The notes under the pieces are model-generated. The model searched no databases, was not told the origin of the DNA, and was given only the letters and a program-made list of their open reading frames with translations. A DNA stretch of 64,000 bases from Deinococcus hopiensis KR-140. GTDB lineage: Bacteria > Deinococcota > Deinococci > Deinococcales > Deinococcaceae. Of this stretch, positions 52,116-61,629 are shown piece after piece. Every line of letters starts with the position of its first letter. The stretch's first letter is position 1. The translations under genes were made by a program, and so were the position numbers. Location: NCBI GenBank assembly GCA_943327755.2, contig CALPYF020000014.1:1-64000 (forward strand), in the 5' to 3' direction.

Positions 52116-53231
52116 TCAGACGCGGCGGAGCAGTTCGGTCAGCAGGCGCACGTGGTCGGGCCAGCGGTCCAGGCGGACGTGTTCGTGCTGGGCGTGCGCG
52201 CCGTCGCCGGGGGCGCCCAGGCCGTCCAGGGTGGGGATGATCGGGGCGGTGAAGTTCCCGTCGCTGCCGCCGCCGACCACGGCGTGCGTGAGGTCGAAGC
52301 CCAGGTCCTGCGCCACGGCGCGCGCCTGCTCGAACAGGGCCAGGGTGCCTGCGCTCTGCTCGAAGGGAGGGCGGTTCAGGCCGCCGTCGATGCGGACGGC
52401 CACGCGGGGATCATGCGGCGTCCAGGCGCGTACGGCGGCGTCCACCCGCCCGGCCTCCGCGAGGGTGCTGACGCGCAGGTCGATCTCCAGCGTGGCGTGC
52501 GCGGGGATGACGTTCACGGCGCTGCCGCCGCGGATCAGGCCGACGCTGACCGTGGTGCCCTGGTCCGGGCGGGCGAGGGCCTGGAGATCCAGGGTGGCCT
52601 GCGCGGCGGCCGTTACAGCACTGGCGCCTTCTTCGGGTTTGTTCCCGGCGTGGCTGGCGACGCCGGTGAAGGTCAGCGTGTAGCTGCCGGTGCCCTTGCG
52701 GCCGGTCTTGAGAGCGTGGGTATCGGCGACAGGCGGTTCGACGACCAGCGCCACGCGGGAGTCGTGCGCGGCGCGTTCGATGTGCTCGCGGCTGCTGGGA
52801 CTACCGATCTCCTCGTCGGGGGACAGCAGGACGGTCACGCCGCCGCGGGGCCACTGGCCGTTCAGGGCGCGCAGGGCGTGGAACAGGCCCACGATCCCGG
52901 CCTTCATGTCGTACGTGCCGGGGCCGTGCAGGCGGTCGCCGTCCACGCGCCAGGGCATGTCCTCCAGCGTGCCGTGCGGCCAGACGGTGTCGGCGTGCGT
53001 GAGGATCAGCACGGGCCGGTCGGCCGCGCCGGGCTGCACGCCGAAGCGGAACACGCGGGTGCCGCCGCCCAGGGCGTGCGTCTCGGCGCCGAGGTCGCGC
53101 GCCCAGCCCTCGACGACGTCCATGACGCGCTGGATGGCGGCCGGGTCGGTCGAGGGGGACTCGAGGTCGGTGAGGACTTTCAGGTCGGCCATCAGGGCCT
53201 GCAGCGCCCCGCCCGGTGTGGTGGTGGTCAT
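52116..53231 (-). CDS. M20 family metallopeptidase (carboxypeptidase G2-like)
   Basis: 371 aa. Di-zinc motifs are LILTHADTVWP, GPGTYDMKAGI, SPDEEIGS (catalytic Glu plus ligand) and a late GAHAQHEHV. The dimerisation domain begins near residue 175 (GVASHAGNKPEEG). No signal peptide. TAGCAT, 6 nt before the ATG, indicates a leaderless mRNA. Substrate could be a folate-type or acyl-amino acid; not determinable. Confidence 0.92.
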   Translation of the reverse strand: MTTTTPGGALQALMADLKVLTDLESPSTDPAAIQRVMDVVEGWARDLGAETHALGGGTRVFRFGVQPGAADRPVLILTHADTVWPHGTLEDMPWRVDGDRLHGPGTYDMKAGIVGLFHALRALNGQWPRGGVTVLLSPDEEIGSPSSREHIERAAHDSRVALVVEPPVADTHALKTGRKGTGSYTLTFTGVASHAGNKPEEGASAVTAAAQATLDLQALARPDQGTTVSVGLIRGGSAVNVIPAHATLEIDLRVSTLAEAGRVDAAVRAWTPHDPRVAVRIDGGLNRPPFEQSAGTLALFEQARAVAQDLGFDLTHAVVGGGSDGNFTAPIIPTLDGLGAPGDGAHAQHEHVRLDRWPDHVRLLTELLRRV

Positions 53232-53325
53232 GCGCGGATGCTAGCGCCCGCACGTGAAGGTGCGCCCCGGCACAGGAGTCAGGCCCCACTCATGCGAGGG
53301 GGCCTGACCGGGAGCGGCGGGGGCT

Positions 53326-53517
53326 TCAGCTGAGCAGGGCGACCTGCTGGGCGTCGAGTTTGAGTTTCGCGCTGCCCTTGAGGTACAGGTCGTGCAGGGC
53401 CTGCTTGCCGAACAGGCGGGCGAGGTGCGTGCTGGTCATTTCGATGGTGCGGCCGGAAATCTTGAGTCGGACGACGTCAAAGGTGCCGGGAACCCAGGTG
53501 CAGGACAGTTCTTGCAT
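53326..53517 (-). CDS. Small protein of unknown function (63 aa)
   Basis: 63 aa with a strong GGAGGT SD. Starts MQELSCTWVPGTFDVVRLK, then STHLARLFGKQALHDLYLK and a Lys/Leu C-terminus. No TM, signal or metal motif; one Cys. Its good SD and its isolation between M20 and an empty 312-bp region favour a real gene. Not recognised. Confidence 0.65.
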   Translation of the reverse strand: MQELSCTWVPGTFDVVRLKISGRTIEMTSTHLARLFGKQALHDLYLKGSAKLKLDAQQVALLS

Positions 53518-53829
53518 GTGAAGACCTCCAGGGATGGTGGGGCGGCAGGCGCCAGTTCGGATTGACGGGGCCGTGTGGAAGGGGGGGTGAATGGAGACAG
53601 CATGAGTTCCGTTCGTCAGCGTTCGGTGGGCTGGCGACAGGAACGTGGGCCTGTGGGGGGCCGGGTAAGATCAGCGTAAGGGAAACGCGTTTGGAAATAG
53701 AAAGACCCGTTCCACTTTCTCTTTAGCCAGCGATCATGAACCCCCGGATGCGGCTCGCGTCCCGCCTGGACGACATTTTGGGAGCGCTTCCGTTTCGTCC
53801 CGGGGGGCAGCTGTGCTTGACTGTGGGGC
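53518..53829. other. Intergenic region before the S9 peptidase gene
   Basis: 312 bp between divergent genes. It contains an AT-richer patch with a short inverted repeat (AGAAAG at about 53699-53704, CTTTCT at about 53715-53720) and TAAGAT at about 53666. No gene supported; it may hold promoters for both neighbours. Confidence 0.5.
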
Positions 53830-55824
53830 ATGACGCAACCCACCCCCGGGCCCGAGAGCCTGCTGCCCCTGGTGTTCCCTTCCGACCCGCAGGTCAGCCC
53901 GGACGGCACCCGCGCCGCGTTCGTCCTGACCCGCATCGAGGAGGACGACCCCCGCAAGCCCGACGCGGCCTTCGCCAAACCTCGTTACAAATCGCAGATC
54001 TGGCTCGCCGACGCGCAGGGCGCCCACATCCTGACGCGCGGCGAGGGCCGTGACGCCACTCCCCGCTGGTCCCCGGACGGGCGGACCCTGGCCTTCACCC
54101 GCAAGGTCGGCGAGGGCGCGCAACTGCACCTGCTGCCCCTCTCTGGCGGCGAGGCGCAGGTCGTGACCCGTTTCCTGAACGGCGTCTCGGACCTCCAGTG
54201 GAGCCCGGACGGGCAGTACGTGGCGTTCATGACGACCGCCGACGACGAGGACAAGCGCGACGAGCGCGGCGAGGCCCGCGTCATCACCAAACCCCGCTAC
54301 CGCTTCAACGGCCGCGACTGGCTGCCCGAACGCGCCGCGCGCCTCTACCGCCTGCACGTCCCCAGCGGCGAGCTGCGCGAGTGGCACGCGCCGGAGGTCG
54401 AACTGGGCGGCGTGACCTGGCTGCCCGACAGCAGCGGCGTGCTGTTCATCGCAGCGACCAACGAACTGAGCGGCGCGCACTGGCAGCAGGAGGTCTGGCA
54501 CCTGTCCCTGCACGGCACGCCGCGGCAGGTCACCCGCTGGGCGTCCGCCGTGAACGCCGTCGTCCCGCACCCGGACGGTCAGCGGTTCGTGCTGGTGGGC
54601 CGCCCCGCCGGGCAGGGCAACACCGAGCACACCCACCTGTACCTCCTGCCCCTGACCGGCGACGCCGCCCCGGCGCGCCTGGACGCCGGGCACGACCACC
54701 CGGTCGGAAACGGCGTGGGTGGCGACTGCCACGTGGGCGCCATGCCTGAACGACCCGTGTGGCTGGACGACCGCACCCTGCTGTTCAGCAGCACCGTGCG
54801 CGGCAGCTGCGGCCTGTTCACCGCCACCCTGACCGCCGACGGACAGTCCGGCGCCGTTCAGGCCCACACGCACGACCCGCAGGGCGTCATCCCGGCCTTC
54901 ACGGCCCGCGGCGGCGGCCTCGCCCTGATCCGCGAACGGGCCGACCAGTTCCCCGAAGTCATCCTGAATGGCCAGCCGGTCACGGACCTGCATGCGAACC
55001 TCCCCTTCACGCCCCGCACCCCCGTGCGCGTGCCCTTCCCCACCGAACTCGGCGAGGGCGAAGGCTGGATCATCCTCCCCGACGGCACCCACCCCGTCCC
55101 CGCGATCCTCAGCATCCACGGCGGCCCGCACACCGACTACGGGCACGCCTTCACGCACGAATTCCAGCTGTACGCCGCGCGCGGACAGGCCGTGTGCTAC
55201 AGCAACCCCCGCGGCAGCCTCGGCTACGGACAGGCCTGGGTGGATGCTATCCACGGCCGCTGGGGCACCGTCGACGCCGACGACCTCCTGACCTTCTTCG
55301 ACGCCTGCCTGGACGCCCACCCACGCCTGGACCGCACGCGCACCGCCGTCATGGGCGGCAGCTACGGCGGCTTCATGACCAACTGGCTCACCGCGCACAC
55401 CACCCGCTTCCACGCCGCCATCACCGACCGCAGCATCTGCAACCTCCTGAGTTTCGGCGGCACCAGCGACATCGGCCTGCGCTTCTGGGACGACGAACTC
55501 GGCCTGAACTTCCACCGCCGCGCAGACGCCCTGAAGCTCTGGGACATGAGCCCCCTCCAGTACGTCGAGAACGTCAGGACCCCCACCCTGATCGTCCACT
55601 CGGTCCTCGACCACCGCTGCCCCATCGAACAGGCCGAACAGTGGTACGCCGCCCTCACCCTCCATGGCGTGCCCACGCGCTTCGTGCGCTTCCCCGGCGA
55701 GGACCACGAACTGAGCCGCTCCGGCCGCCCCGACCGCCGCCTCACCCGGCTGACCGAATACCTGAACTGGCTCGACCGCTATCTCGTGCCCAGCACCGCG
55801 CCCGCCGAAACCGTCACCGCCTGA
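53830..55824 (+). CDS. S9C-like prolyl oligopeptidase family peptidase
   Basis: 664 aa. An N-terminal beta-propeller of WD40-like repeats (PRWSPDGRTLAFTR, DLQWSPDGQYVAFMT) is followed by a C-terminal alpha/beta hydrolase: Ser in MGGSYGGFM near 510, Asp in HSVLDHRCP, His in PGEDHELSR. Resembles acylaminoacyl-peptidase-like enzymes. No signal peptide seen, so cytoplasmic peptide degradation is likely. Confidence 0.94.
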   Translation: MTQPTPGPESLLPLVFPSDPQVSPDGTRAAFVLTRIEEDDPRKPDAAFAKPRYKSQIWLADAQGAHILTRGEGRDATPRWSPDGRTLAFTRKVGEGAQLHLLPLSGGEAQVVTRFLNGVSDLQWSPDGQYVAFMTTADDEDKRDERGEARVITKPRYRFNGRDWLPERAARLYRLHVPSGELREWHAPEVELGGVTWLPDSSGVLFIAATNELSGAHWQQEVWHLSLHGTPRQVTRWASAVNAVVPHPDGQRFVLVGRPAGQGNTEHTHLYLLPLTGDAAPARLDAGHDHPVGNGVGGDCHVGAMPERPVWLDDRTLLFSSTVRGSCGLFTATLTADGQSGAVQAHTHDPQGVIPAFTARGGGLALIRERADQFPEVILNGQPVTDLHANLPFTPRTPVRVPFPTELGEGEGWIILPDGTHPVPAILSIHGGPHTDYGHAFTHEFQLYAARGQAVCYSNPRGSLGYGQAWVDAIHGRWGTVDADDLLTFFDACLDAHPRLDRTRTAVMGGSYGGFMTNWLTAHTTRFHAAITDRSICNLLSFGGTSDIGLRFWDDELGLNFHRRADALKLWDMSPLQYVENVRTPTLIVHSVLDHRCPIEQAEQWYAALTLHGVPTRFVRFPGEDHELSRSGRPDRRLTRLTEYLNWLDRYLVPSTAPAETVTA

Positions 55825-55839
55825 CCCAGGCATCAGGGC

Positions 55840-55870
55840 GGGGCGGAGGTTCGCCGTGAACCTCCGCCCC
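55840..55870. terminator. Strong bidirectional terminator
   Basis: GGGGCGGAGGTTC (55840-55852) pairs perfectly with GAACCTCCGCCCC (55858-55870), a 13-bp stem with a 5-nt loop between convergent genes. Confidence 0.88.
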
Positions 55871-55881
55871 ACGTCATGCCT

Positions 55882-57606
55882 TCACTGCGAGTTGAACACG
55901 TTGTCTGGGTTGTTCCCCGACACACTGCCGCCCGGCTGGGCGTACACACCCACCCGCGTGTTGAACACGCCGCCATTCCGGGCCGAGTTCCCACTCACGC
56001 TGCCACTCTGGATCGTCAACTGCCCGTCGTTCCAGAACCCGCCACCATCACGACCATCGGCCCGGTTCCCGCTGACCGTCGCACCGGACAGCACGAACGT
56101 GGACGTCGGGGAAGTCTGGAACGCTCCGTTCGTCTCTGCGCCCCCACCGAACCACGCCGTGTTGTTGCTGATCGTGCCCCCACTGGCGGTCACGCTCGCC
56201 CCGGCATACAGGCGGATCCCACCCCCGCCCCCCTGACCCTCGCTGCGACTCGTGACGGTGTTCCCCGTGATGCTGCCACCGTCCATGGTGACCTGTGCGT
56301 TCTGCAAGATGGTCACACCGCCGCCGGATCCTGTGGCGGTGTTGCCGCTGACCTGGGCTGTGCCGCCGATGCGGTAGGTGCGGCTGGGCCGGATGAAGAT
56401 GATGCCGCCGCCGCTTTCGGTGGCGGTGTTCTTCTCGATCGTGCCGCCGGTGAGGGTCAGATCACGCCACGTGTCGATGCCGCCGCCGTACATGCTGCTG
56501 TTCCCGCGGATCGTGCCGCCGCTGATGGTGGATTTGGCGTTCAGCCACAGACCGCCGCCGCCGTTGTCGACCTTGCCGGTCGTCCGGTTGTTCTCGACGG
56601 TGCCGCCGGTCATGGTGAAGGTGGGCGTGATGATCGTGGTGCATTCGGCGCCGACGCAACTGGAGGTCACGACGGCCCCACCCCCGTAATGCGTGGCGGT
56701 GTTCCCGGAGATACTGGCACTGCCGAGGGTCACGTCACCGAGCATGTACAGGCCGCCACCGGCGCAGCCTTCGGCATCGGTGCCGGTGGTGCCAGTCAGG
56801 GGGCGCGTGCAGGCGTTGTCGTTCACGCTGCCGTAGGTGAGGTTCGTGACGCTGCCCACCTCTCCGACAATGCCGCCGCCGCTCCAGGTGGCCCTGTTCC
56901 CATCGATGCGTCCGCCCGCAAGGGTCAGGGTGCCCTTGTTGTAGACGCCGCCGCCGCGGCCCTGGTCGAAGGTGTCGATGTCGCTATTCAGCGCGGTCGC
57001 CTCGTTGCCGGTGGCGTTCGTGCTGCCTTTCAGCGTCAGGGTCGCGCCTTCCATGTTGTAGATGCCGCCGCCCGAGTTGGCTTTTCCGCCCGTGATGATC
57101 ACGCCGTCCAGGGTCAGGGTGCCTGCGTTGCTGAGGACGCCGCCGTACGTCAGGGTGGTGGCCTGGGTGTTCAGGTTCGCCGTCTGCAGGCGTGCGCGGG
57201 CCGCCTTGTTCATGTGTTCGGGCAGGGCTGCGCTGAGGAGGCTGGCGGGCAACACCGCCCCGGTGCCACCCTTGAGCGTCCCGCCCTGCATGGTGACGGT
57301 GGCGCCCTTGGCGATGTCGAGCGCGCGGCCTTTTCCGGCGACGTCGATGGTCACGCCCGTGGCGATGATCGTCACGTCCTTGTCGATGCTCAGCGGGCTG
57401 GCGAGCGTCAGCGTTCCCGTACCGGTCAGGCGCAGCGTGTCGCCACTCTTCGCGGCGGCCAGGGTGTTCCGCAGGCTGCCGGCGCCGCTGTCCGCGAGGT
57501 TGATGACGGGCATGCCGATGGGTTCGGGCGTCCCGCCCCCACCGCCGCAGGCAGCGAGGGTGAGCGTCAGCAGGATCAAAGCGGGCATCCGGGCATTCAT
57601 GGTCAT
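55882..57606 (-). CDS. Right-handed beta-helix surface lipoprotein
   Basis: 574 aa. Lipobox LTLAAC at about 15-20, then a Gly/Pro-rich start and a long parallel beta-helix. The repeat unit is roughly GGTI..N.A...GGG.., e.g. GGTIRGNSSMYGGGIDTW, GGTIEKNTATESGGGIIF, GSITGNTVTSRSEGQGG, GGTISNNTAWFGGGAE. The pattern matches polymorphic outer-membrane/pectate-lyase-like repeats. No catalytic site seen. SD GGAGGGAAG before the ATG. Probably a surface adhesin or scaffold. Confidence 0.85.
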   Translation of the reverse strand: MTMNARMPALILLTLTLAACGGGGGTPEPIGMPVINLADSGAGSLRNTLAAAKSGDTLRLTGTGTLTLASPLSIDKDVTIIATGVTIDVAGKGRALDIAKGATVTMQGGTLKGGTGAVLPASLLSAALPEHMNKAARARLQTANLNTQATTLTYGGVLSNAGTLTLDGVIITGGKANSGGGIYNMEGATLTLKGSTNATGNEATALNSDIDTFDQGRGGGVYNKGTLTLAGGRIDGNRATWSGGGIVGEVGSVTNLTYGSVNDNACTRPLTGTTGTDAEGCAGGGLYMLGDVTLGSASISGNTATHYGGGAVVTSSCVGAECTTIITPTFTMTGGTVENNRTTGKVDNGGGGLWLNAKSTISGGTIRGNSSMYGGGIDTWRDLTLTGGTIEKNTATESGGGIIFIRPSRTYRIGGTAQVSGNTATGSGGGVTILQNAQVTMDGGSITGNTVTSRSEGQGGGGGIRLYAGASVTASGGTISNNTAWFGGGAETNGAFQTSPTSTFVLSGATVSGNRADGRDGGGFWNDGQLTIQSGSVSGNSARNGGVFNTRVGVYAQPGGSVSGNNPDNVFNSQ

Positions 57607-57738
57607 GGTCTTCCCTCCATGCCTTCAGGGCGGTCGGGCGGAGGGAATGGTGCCCGCCCGCGCGCTGAAGGTGAACAGAGTGTGGAAAACCGGCAGTGAC
57701 CGCACCGTGACCGGCTGAACTCCGGGGAAATGAAAGGA

Positions 57739-57763
57739 GGCCGGACGCTATGGTCCGGCCCCT
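57739..57763 (-). terminator. Terminator of the RGG-repeat protein gene
   Basis: GGCCGGAC (57739-57746) and GTCCGGCC (57753-57760) form a perfect stem; on the minus strand CTCCTTTCATTTCC follows. Confidence 0.72.
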
Positions 57764-57779
57764 CTTTCAGGTATGGGTG

Positions 57780-58577
57780 TTACTCGTCGTCGCGGCGGTT
57801 GTTCCAGCCGCGGTCCGCGCGGGCGCGGGGGCGGAACTCGCCGCCCTGCTCGGCGGGACGGTCTTCGCGGGGGCGGAACGCGGGGCGGTCGCCGCCACGG
57901 TCCTCACGGGGGCGGAAGCCGCCACGGTCACCGCCGCGGTCGCCACCCTGGAAACCACCACGGTCTTCACGGGGACGGAAGCCGCCACGGTCGCCGCCGC
58001 CCTGGTAGCCGCCACGGTCTTCACGGGGGCGGAAGCCGCCACGGTCGCCGCCACCCTGGTAGCCGCCACGGTCTTCGCGGGGACGGAAGCCGCCACGGTC
58101 ACCGCCGCGGTCGCCACCCTGGAAGCCGCCGCGCTCGCCGCGGTCTTCACGGGGGCGGAAGCCGCCGCGGTCGCCGCCACCCTGGTAGCCGCCACGGTCT
58201 TCGCGGGGACGGAAGCCGCCGCGGTCGCCACCCTGGAAGCCGCCGCGCTCGCCGCGGTCTTCACGGGGGCGGAAGCCGCCCTGGCCCTGGCTTTCGCGCA
58301 TTTCGCGCATCTCGCGGCGCAGGCCACGGATCTCCTTACCCTGCGCTTCGAGCAGTTCCTTCAGTTCGGCCAGGACGGCCATCAGTTCGTCGGCGTCGAT
58401 GAATTCCTCTTCGAATTCCTCGCCTTCGGCACCGTCGGCGCTGACGCTGGTGTCGGCGGCGGCTTCCTCGGCGTCGAGGACGGCGTCCTCATCGGGTTCG
58501 CCTTCCAGCTGGGGGATCAGGTCACGCAGTTCTTCTGGCGTCTGCTCACCGGGGCGCAGCTCGTTGTTGTCGGTCAT
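57780..58577 (-). CDS. RGG-rich intrinsically disordered protein with coiled coil
   Basis: 265 aa. The acidic N-terminal region (about 1-62, rich in Glu/Asp) leads to a coiled coil (about 63-95: ELMAVLAELKELLEAQGKEI, RREMREMRES). From about 97 a tandem low-complexity tail follows. It contains seven GGFRPREDRG units separated by GGYQGGGDR, GERGGFQGGDR or GGDR spacers, then a final FRPRED and a basic end. AAGGAG lies before the ATG. RGG/Gly-Arg tails bind RNA and can phase-separate; the acidic head plus coiled coil suggests oligomers. Function in this organism unknown. Confidence 0.85.
   Translation of the reverse strand: MTDNNELRPGEQTPEELRDLIPQLEGEPDEDAVLDAEEAAADTSVSADGAEGEEFEEEFIDADELMAVLAELKELLEAQGKEIRGLRREMREMRESQGQGGFRPREDRGERGGFQGGDRGGFRPREDRGGYQGGGDRGGFRPREDRGERGGFQGGDRGGDRGGFRPREDRGGYQGGGDRGGFRPREDRGGYQGGGDRGGFRPREDRGGFQGGDRGGDRGGFRPREDRGGDRPAFRPREDRPAEQGGEFRPRARADRGWNNRRDDE
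57815..58289. repeat. DNA tandem repeats encoding the RGG tail
   Basis: Imperfect tandem units of about 54-72 bp with a core encoding GGFRPREDRG. Near-identical copies invite slippage or recombination, so unit number may vary between strains. Confidence 0.8.
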
Positions 58578-58750
58578 GGGTTTTCTCCTTTAATTCCTGC
58601 CGCCGCCACCTGTGCGCGCGCGTTTGCGCGGCCGGGGCACGGGCTCCCGGAGGCCGGGGCGTGTGCGGGCGTGCCCCCGAGTGTACCACCCGTCAGCGCG
58701 GGCCGGGCGTTGCGCGGGCGTTCATGCTGCGGGCGTCCGGCGATCGGCGC

Positions 58751-58954
58751 TCAGCGGCGGAAGTAGGCGCGCAGGGCGATGCGGGCGGCCAGCCAGACGA
58801 TCACGGCGTCCACGGCGGCGAGCAGCAGGGCCAGCAGGGGATTCCAGCCAGCGCCGAGCCACAGGGCCAGGAAGGTGAACACGGCGGACGCCGTGGCGAT
58901 CAGCGTGGCGAAGCGGCGAGCGTTGTCGTCCGGCGTCCAGGAGTTCAGGTCCAT
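58751..58954 (-). CDS. Small two-TM membrane protein
   Basis: 67 aa. MDLNSWTPDDNARRFATLIA is followed by two hydrophobic helices (about 20-34 and 39-58) and a basic C-terminal end. No strong SD is visible. Function unknown. The opposite strand frame is not protein-like. Confidence 0.55.
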   Translation of the reverse strand: MDLNSWTPDDNARRFATLIATASAVFTFLALWLGAGWNPLLALLLAAVDAVIVWLAARIALRAYFRR

Positions 58955-59114
58955 GCGCGCAGCGTGACACGCGCGGGCCGCGCCTCGTGTCCCATTCGGC
59001 CCTATCGGACTTCCGGATGCGGCTCATCGGGCGGACTGATGGAACGGGTGGGGGTGGCAGGCAAGGGGAATGAGGGTCACGGCGCGGTCAGCTGGCCCGC
59101 CTATACTGCCTCTC

Positions 59115-60062
59115 ATGAAGCGTGCCGCTTTCCTCCTGCTGGGCCTGCTGGCCACCTCCGCGTCCGCGCAGCGCACCGTGAATATCGGGCTGGGGTACAA
59201 CCCGGACGTGCAGTTCACGCCGTTCTACGTGGCGGACAAACTGGGCTACTTCCGCGCCGAGGGCCTGAGCGTGAAGTACCAGCACGGGTACGTGTCGCAG
59301 CTGCTGCCGCTGCTTCTGCAGGGCAAGCTGGACTTCGTGGTGGGTGACCCGGAGGACGCGATCTTCGCGCGGAACCAGGGTGCGGACGTGCGCTACGTGA
59401 TGACGATGTACCAGAAGAACCCGGTGACGGTGTTCAGCCTCTCGCCCCTGAACGGTCCGGAGAGCCTGAAGGGCAAGTCGGTGGGTATCCCGGGGCCGTT
59501 CGGCAGTTCGTACCACGCGATTCAGGCGGTGCTGGACAGCGCGAACCTCACCGAGGGCCGCGACGTGCGCCTGAACTCCATCGGGTTCACGCAGGTGGAC
59601 GCCGTGCGCGCCGGGCGCGTGGACGCCGCCGTGGGGTACGCGAACAACGACGTGCTGCAACTGGCCCGCACCAGCGGCAAGAAGGTGTACACGCTGGACG
59701 TCACGGACGCCTACCCGATGGTCGGTGTGGGCCTGATCGGCACCGGCAGGAGCCTGACCGGGGACCTGGCGAAGAAGGTCGTGCGCGCCAGCCAGCGCGG
59801 CCTGAAATTCACGGTCGCCGATCCGGCCCGCGCGTTCAAGCTGGCGCAGCCCGTGTTCGGTGCGAGCGGCAGCCTGGACGTCCTGAAGGCCAGCGTGCCC
59901 CTGATGACCGGCCCGTACACGCAGGCGAACGGCCTGGGCGCCATGAACCCCAGCGCGTGGACGAAAGCGGTCGCGGCACTGGTCAAGCAGGGCAAACTCC
60001 CGGCCGGCGCGAAGGCCACCGACTACTACTCCAACGCCTACATCAGCAAGACGCTGAAATAA
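59115..60062 (+). CDS. NMT1/SsuA-like ABC substrate-binding protein
   Basis: 315 aa from the ATG at 59115; TATACT (59102-59107) lies 7 nt before it. A signal peptide ends at ASAQ. The periplasmic binding fold shows GYNPDVQFTPFYVADKLGYF, LLLQGKLDFVVGDPEDAIFARNQG and GKSVGIPGPFGSSYHAIQAVL, typical of NMT1/THI5-like binding proteins for HMP, sulfonates or riboflavin-type ligands. No permease or ATPase gene is adjacent, so it is an orphan in this window. Confidence 0.9.
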   Translation: MKRAAFLLLGLLATSASAQRTVNIGLGYNPDVQFTPFYVADKLGYFRAEGLSVKYQHGYVSQLLPLLLQGKLDFVVGDPEDAIFARNQGADVRYVMTMYQKNPVTVFSLSPLNGPESLKGKSVGIPGPFGSSYHAIQAVLDSANLTEGRDVRLNSIGFTQVDAVRAGRVDAAVGYANNDVLQLARTSGKKVYTLDVTDAYPMVGVGLIGTGRSLTGDLAKKVVRASQRGLKFTVADPARAFKLAQPVFGASGSLDVLKASVPLMTGPYTQANGLGAMNPSAWTKAVAALVKQGKLPAGAKATDYYSNAYISKTLK

Positions 60063-60082
60063 GCGGGGCGCCGCAGGCAGGC

Positions 60083-60118
60083 GGGGCGCTAGGCGTGATG
60101 GCCTAGCGCCCCGTTTCA
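60083..60118 (+). terminator. Terminator of the substrate-binding protein gene
   Basis: CGGGGCGCTAGGC (60083-60095) and GCCTAGCGCCCCG (60102-60114) form a perfect 13-bp stem with a 6-nt loop, followed by TTTCATT. Confidence 0.88.
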
Positions 60119-60121
60119 TTC

Positions 60122-60151
60122 GTGACAGGCGCCACGCTCTGCTGCTACGCT
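60122..60151 (+). promoter_or_regulatory. Predicted promoter of the small peptide-RIO kinase operon
   Basis: GTGACA (60122-60127), 18-bp spacer and TACGCT (60146-60151). It lies just after the upstream terminator and 14 nt before the SD at 60165. Confidence 0.5.
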
Positions 60152-60180
60152 TGACCCATCACCGAAAGGAGGTGCCAGCT

Positions 60181-60300
60181 ATGACCGACATCACTGAAAT
60201 CCAGACCGCCGCGCACGAAGTTCTCGTTTCCGCACCCTGGAGTGATTTTGACGCAACACCACTGGCCGCCTCTGCCTTCGGGCGCCACACCCTGCACTGA
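60181..60300 (+). CDS. 39-aa peptide gene upstream of the RIO kinase
   Basis: MTDITEIQTAAHEVLVSAPW is the first half; the second half continues to a TGA at 60298-60300. AAAGGAGGT (60165-60173) at 7-nt spacing is one of the best SDs in the window. It is separated from the RIO kinase gene by only 15 bp, with its own promoter and preceding terminator. The N-terminal half is acidic/amphipathic like a leader, and the C-terminal half holds Ser/Thr/His and no Cys. It could be a kinase substrate, a regulatory leader peptide or a modified-peptide precursor. None is shown by sequence alone. Confidence 0.55.
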   Translation: MTDITEIQTAAHEVLVSAPWSDFDATPLAASAFGRHTLH

Positions 60301-60315
60301 CCATCGGCGGCGCCC

Positions 60316-61224
<909 letters not shown>

Positions 61225-61233
61225 GCTGCGCCC

Positions 61234-61617
61234 ATGCGCGTCCTGGAAACCTGCCTGTACACCCACGACCTGACCGCGACCGAGCACTTCTACAGCGAGG
61301 TGCTCGGCCTTCCACTGCACAGCAGGGTCCCGGGGCGGCACCTGTTCTACCGGCTGGACGGCAGCATGCTGCTGATCTTCGATCCGCGCGCCAGCGCCCA
61401 GCCCGGCGACGTGCCCCCACACGCCGGAACGCCCGGCGGGCACGCCTGCCTGACCCTGGACCCCGCCCGGACCGACGAGTGGGAGGCGAGGCTGCGCGCG
61501 GCCGGACTGACCGTCACCCGGTACGCCTGGGGCGACCGGGGCGAGAGCCTGTACTTCCACGACCCGGCCGGGAACGTGCTGGAACTCGCGCCGCCGCGCA
61601 TCTGGGGCCTGACCTGA
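61234..61617 (+). CDS. VOC family (glyoxalase-like) protein
   Basis: 127 aa. Beta-alpha-beta-beta-beta repeats: VLETCLYTHDLTATEHFYSEVLG at the N-terminus and GESLYFHDPAGNVLEL near the end with His/Glu metal ligands. TAAGCT (61222-61227), 6 nt before the ATG, begins within the RIO kinase stop codon, so it has its own leaderless promoter. Substrate unknown (glyoxalase, fosfomycin-resistance and dioxygenase relatives exist). Confidence 0.88.
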   Translation: MRVLETCLYTHDLTATEHFYSEVLGLPLHSRVPGRHLFYRLDGSMLLIFDPRASAQPGDVPPHAGTPGGHACLTLDPARTDEWEARLRAAGLTVTRYAWGDRGESLYFHDPAGNVLELAPPRIWGLT

Positions 61618-61629
61618 GCCAGATTGACC

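Noticed and set aside
57815..58289. Direct repeats that look at first like a CRISPR array
   Set aside because: The units are in frame, of varying 54-72 bp length, without unique spacers, and encode the RGG tail.
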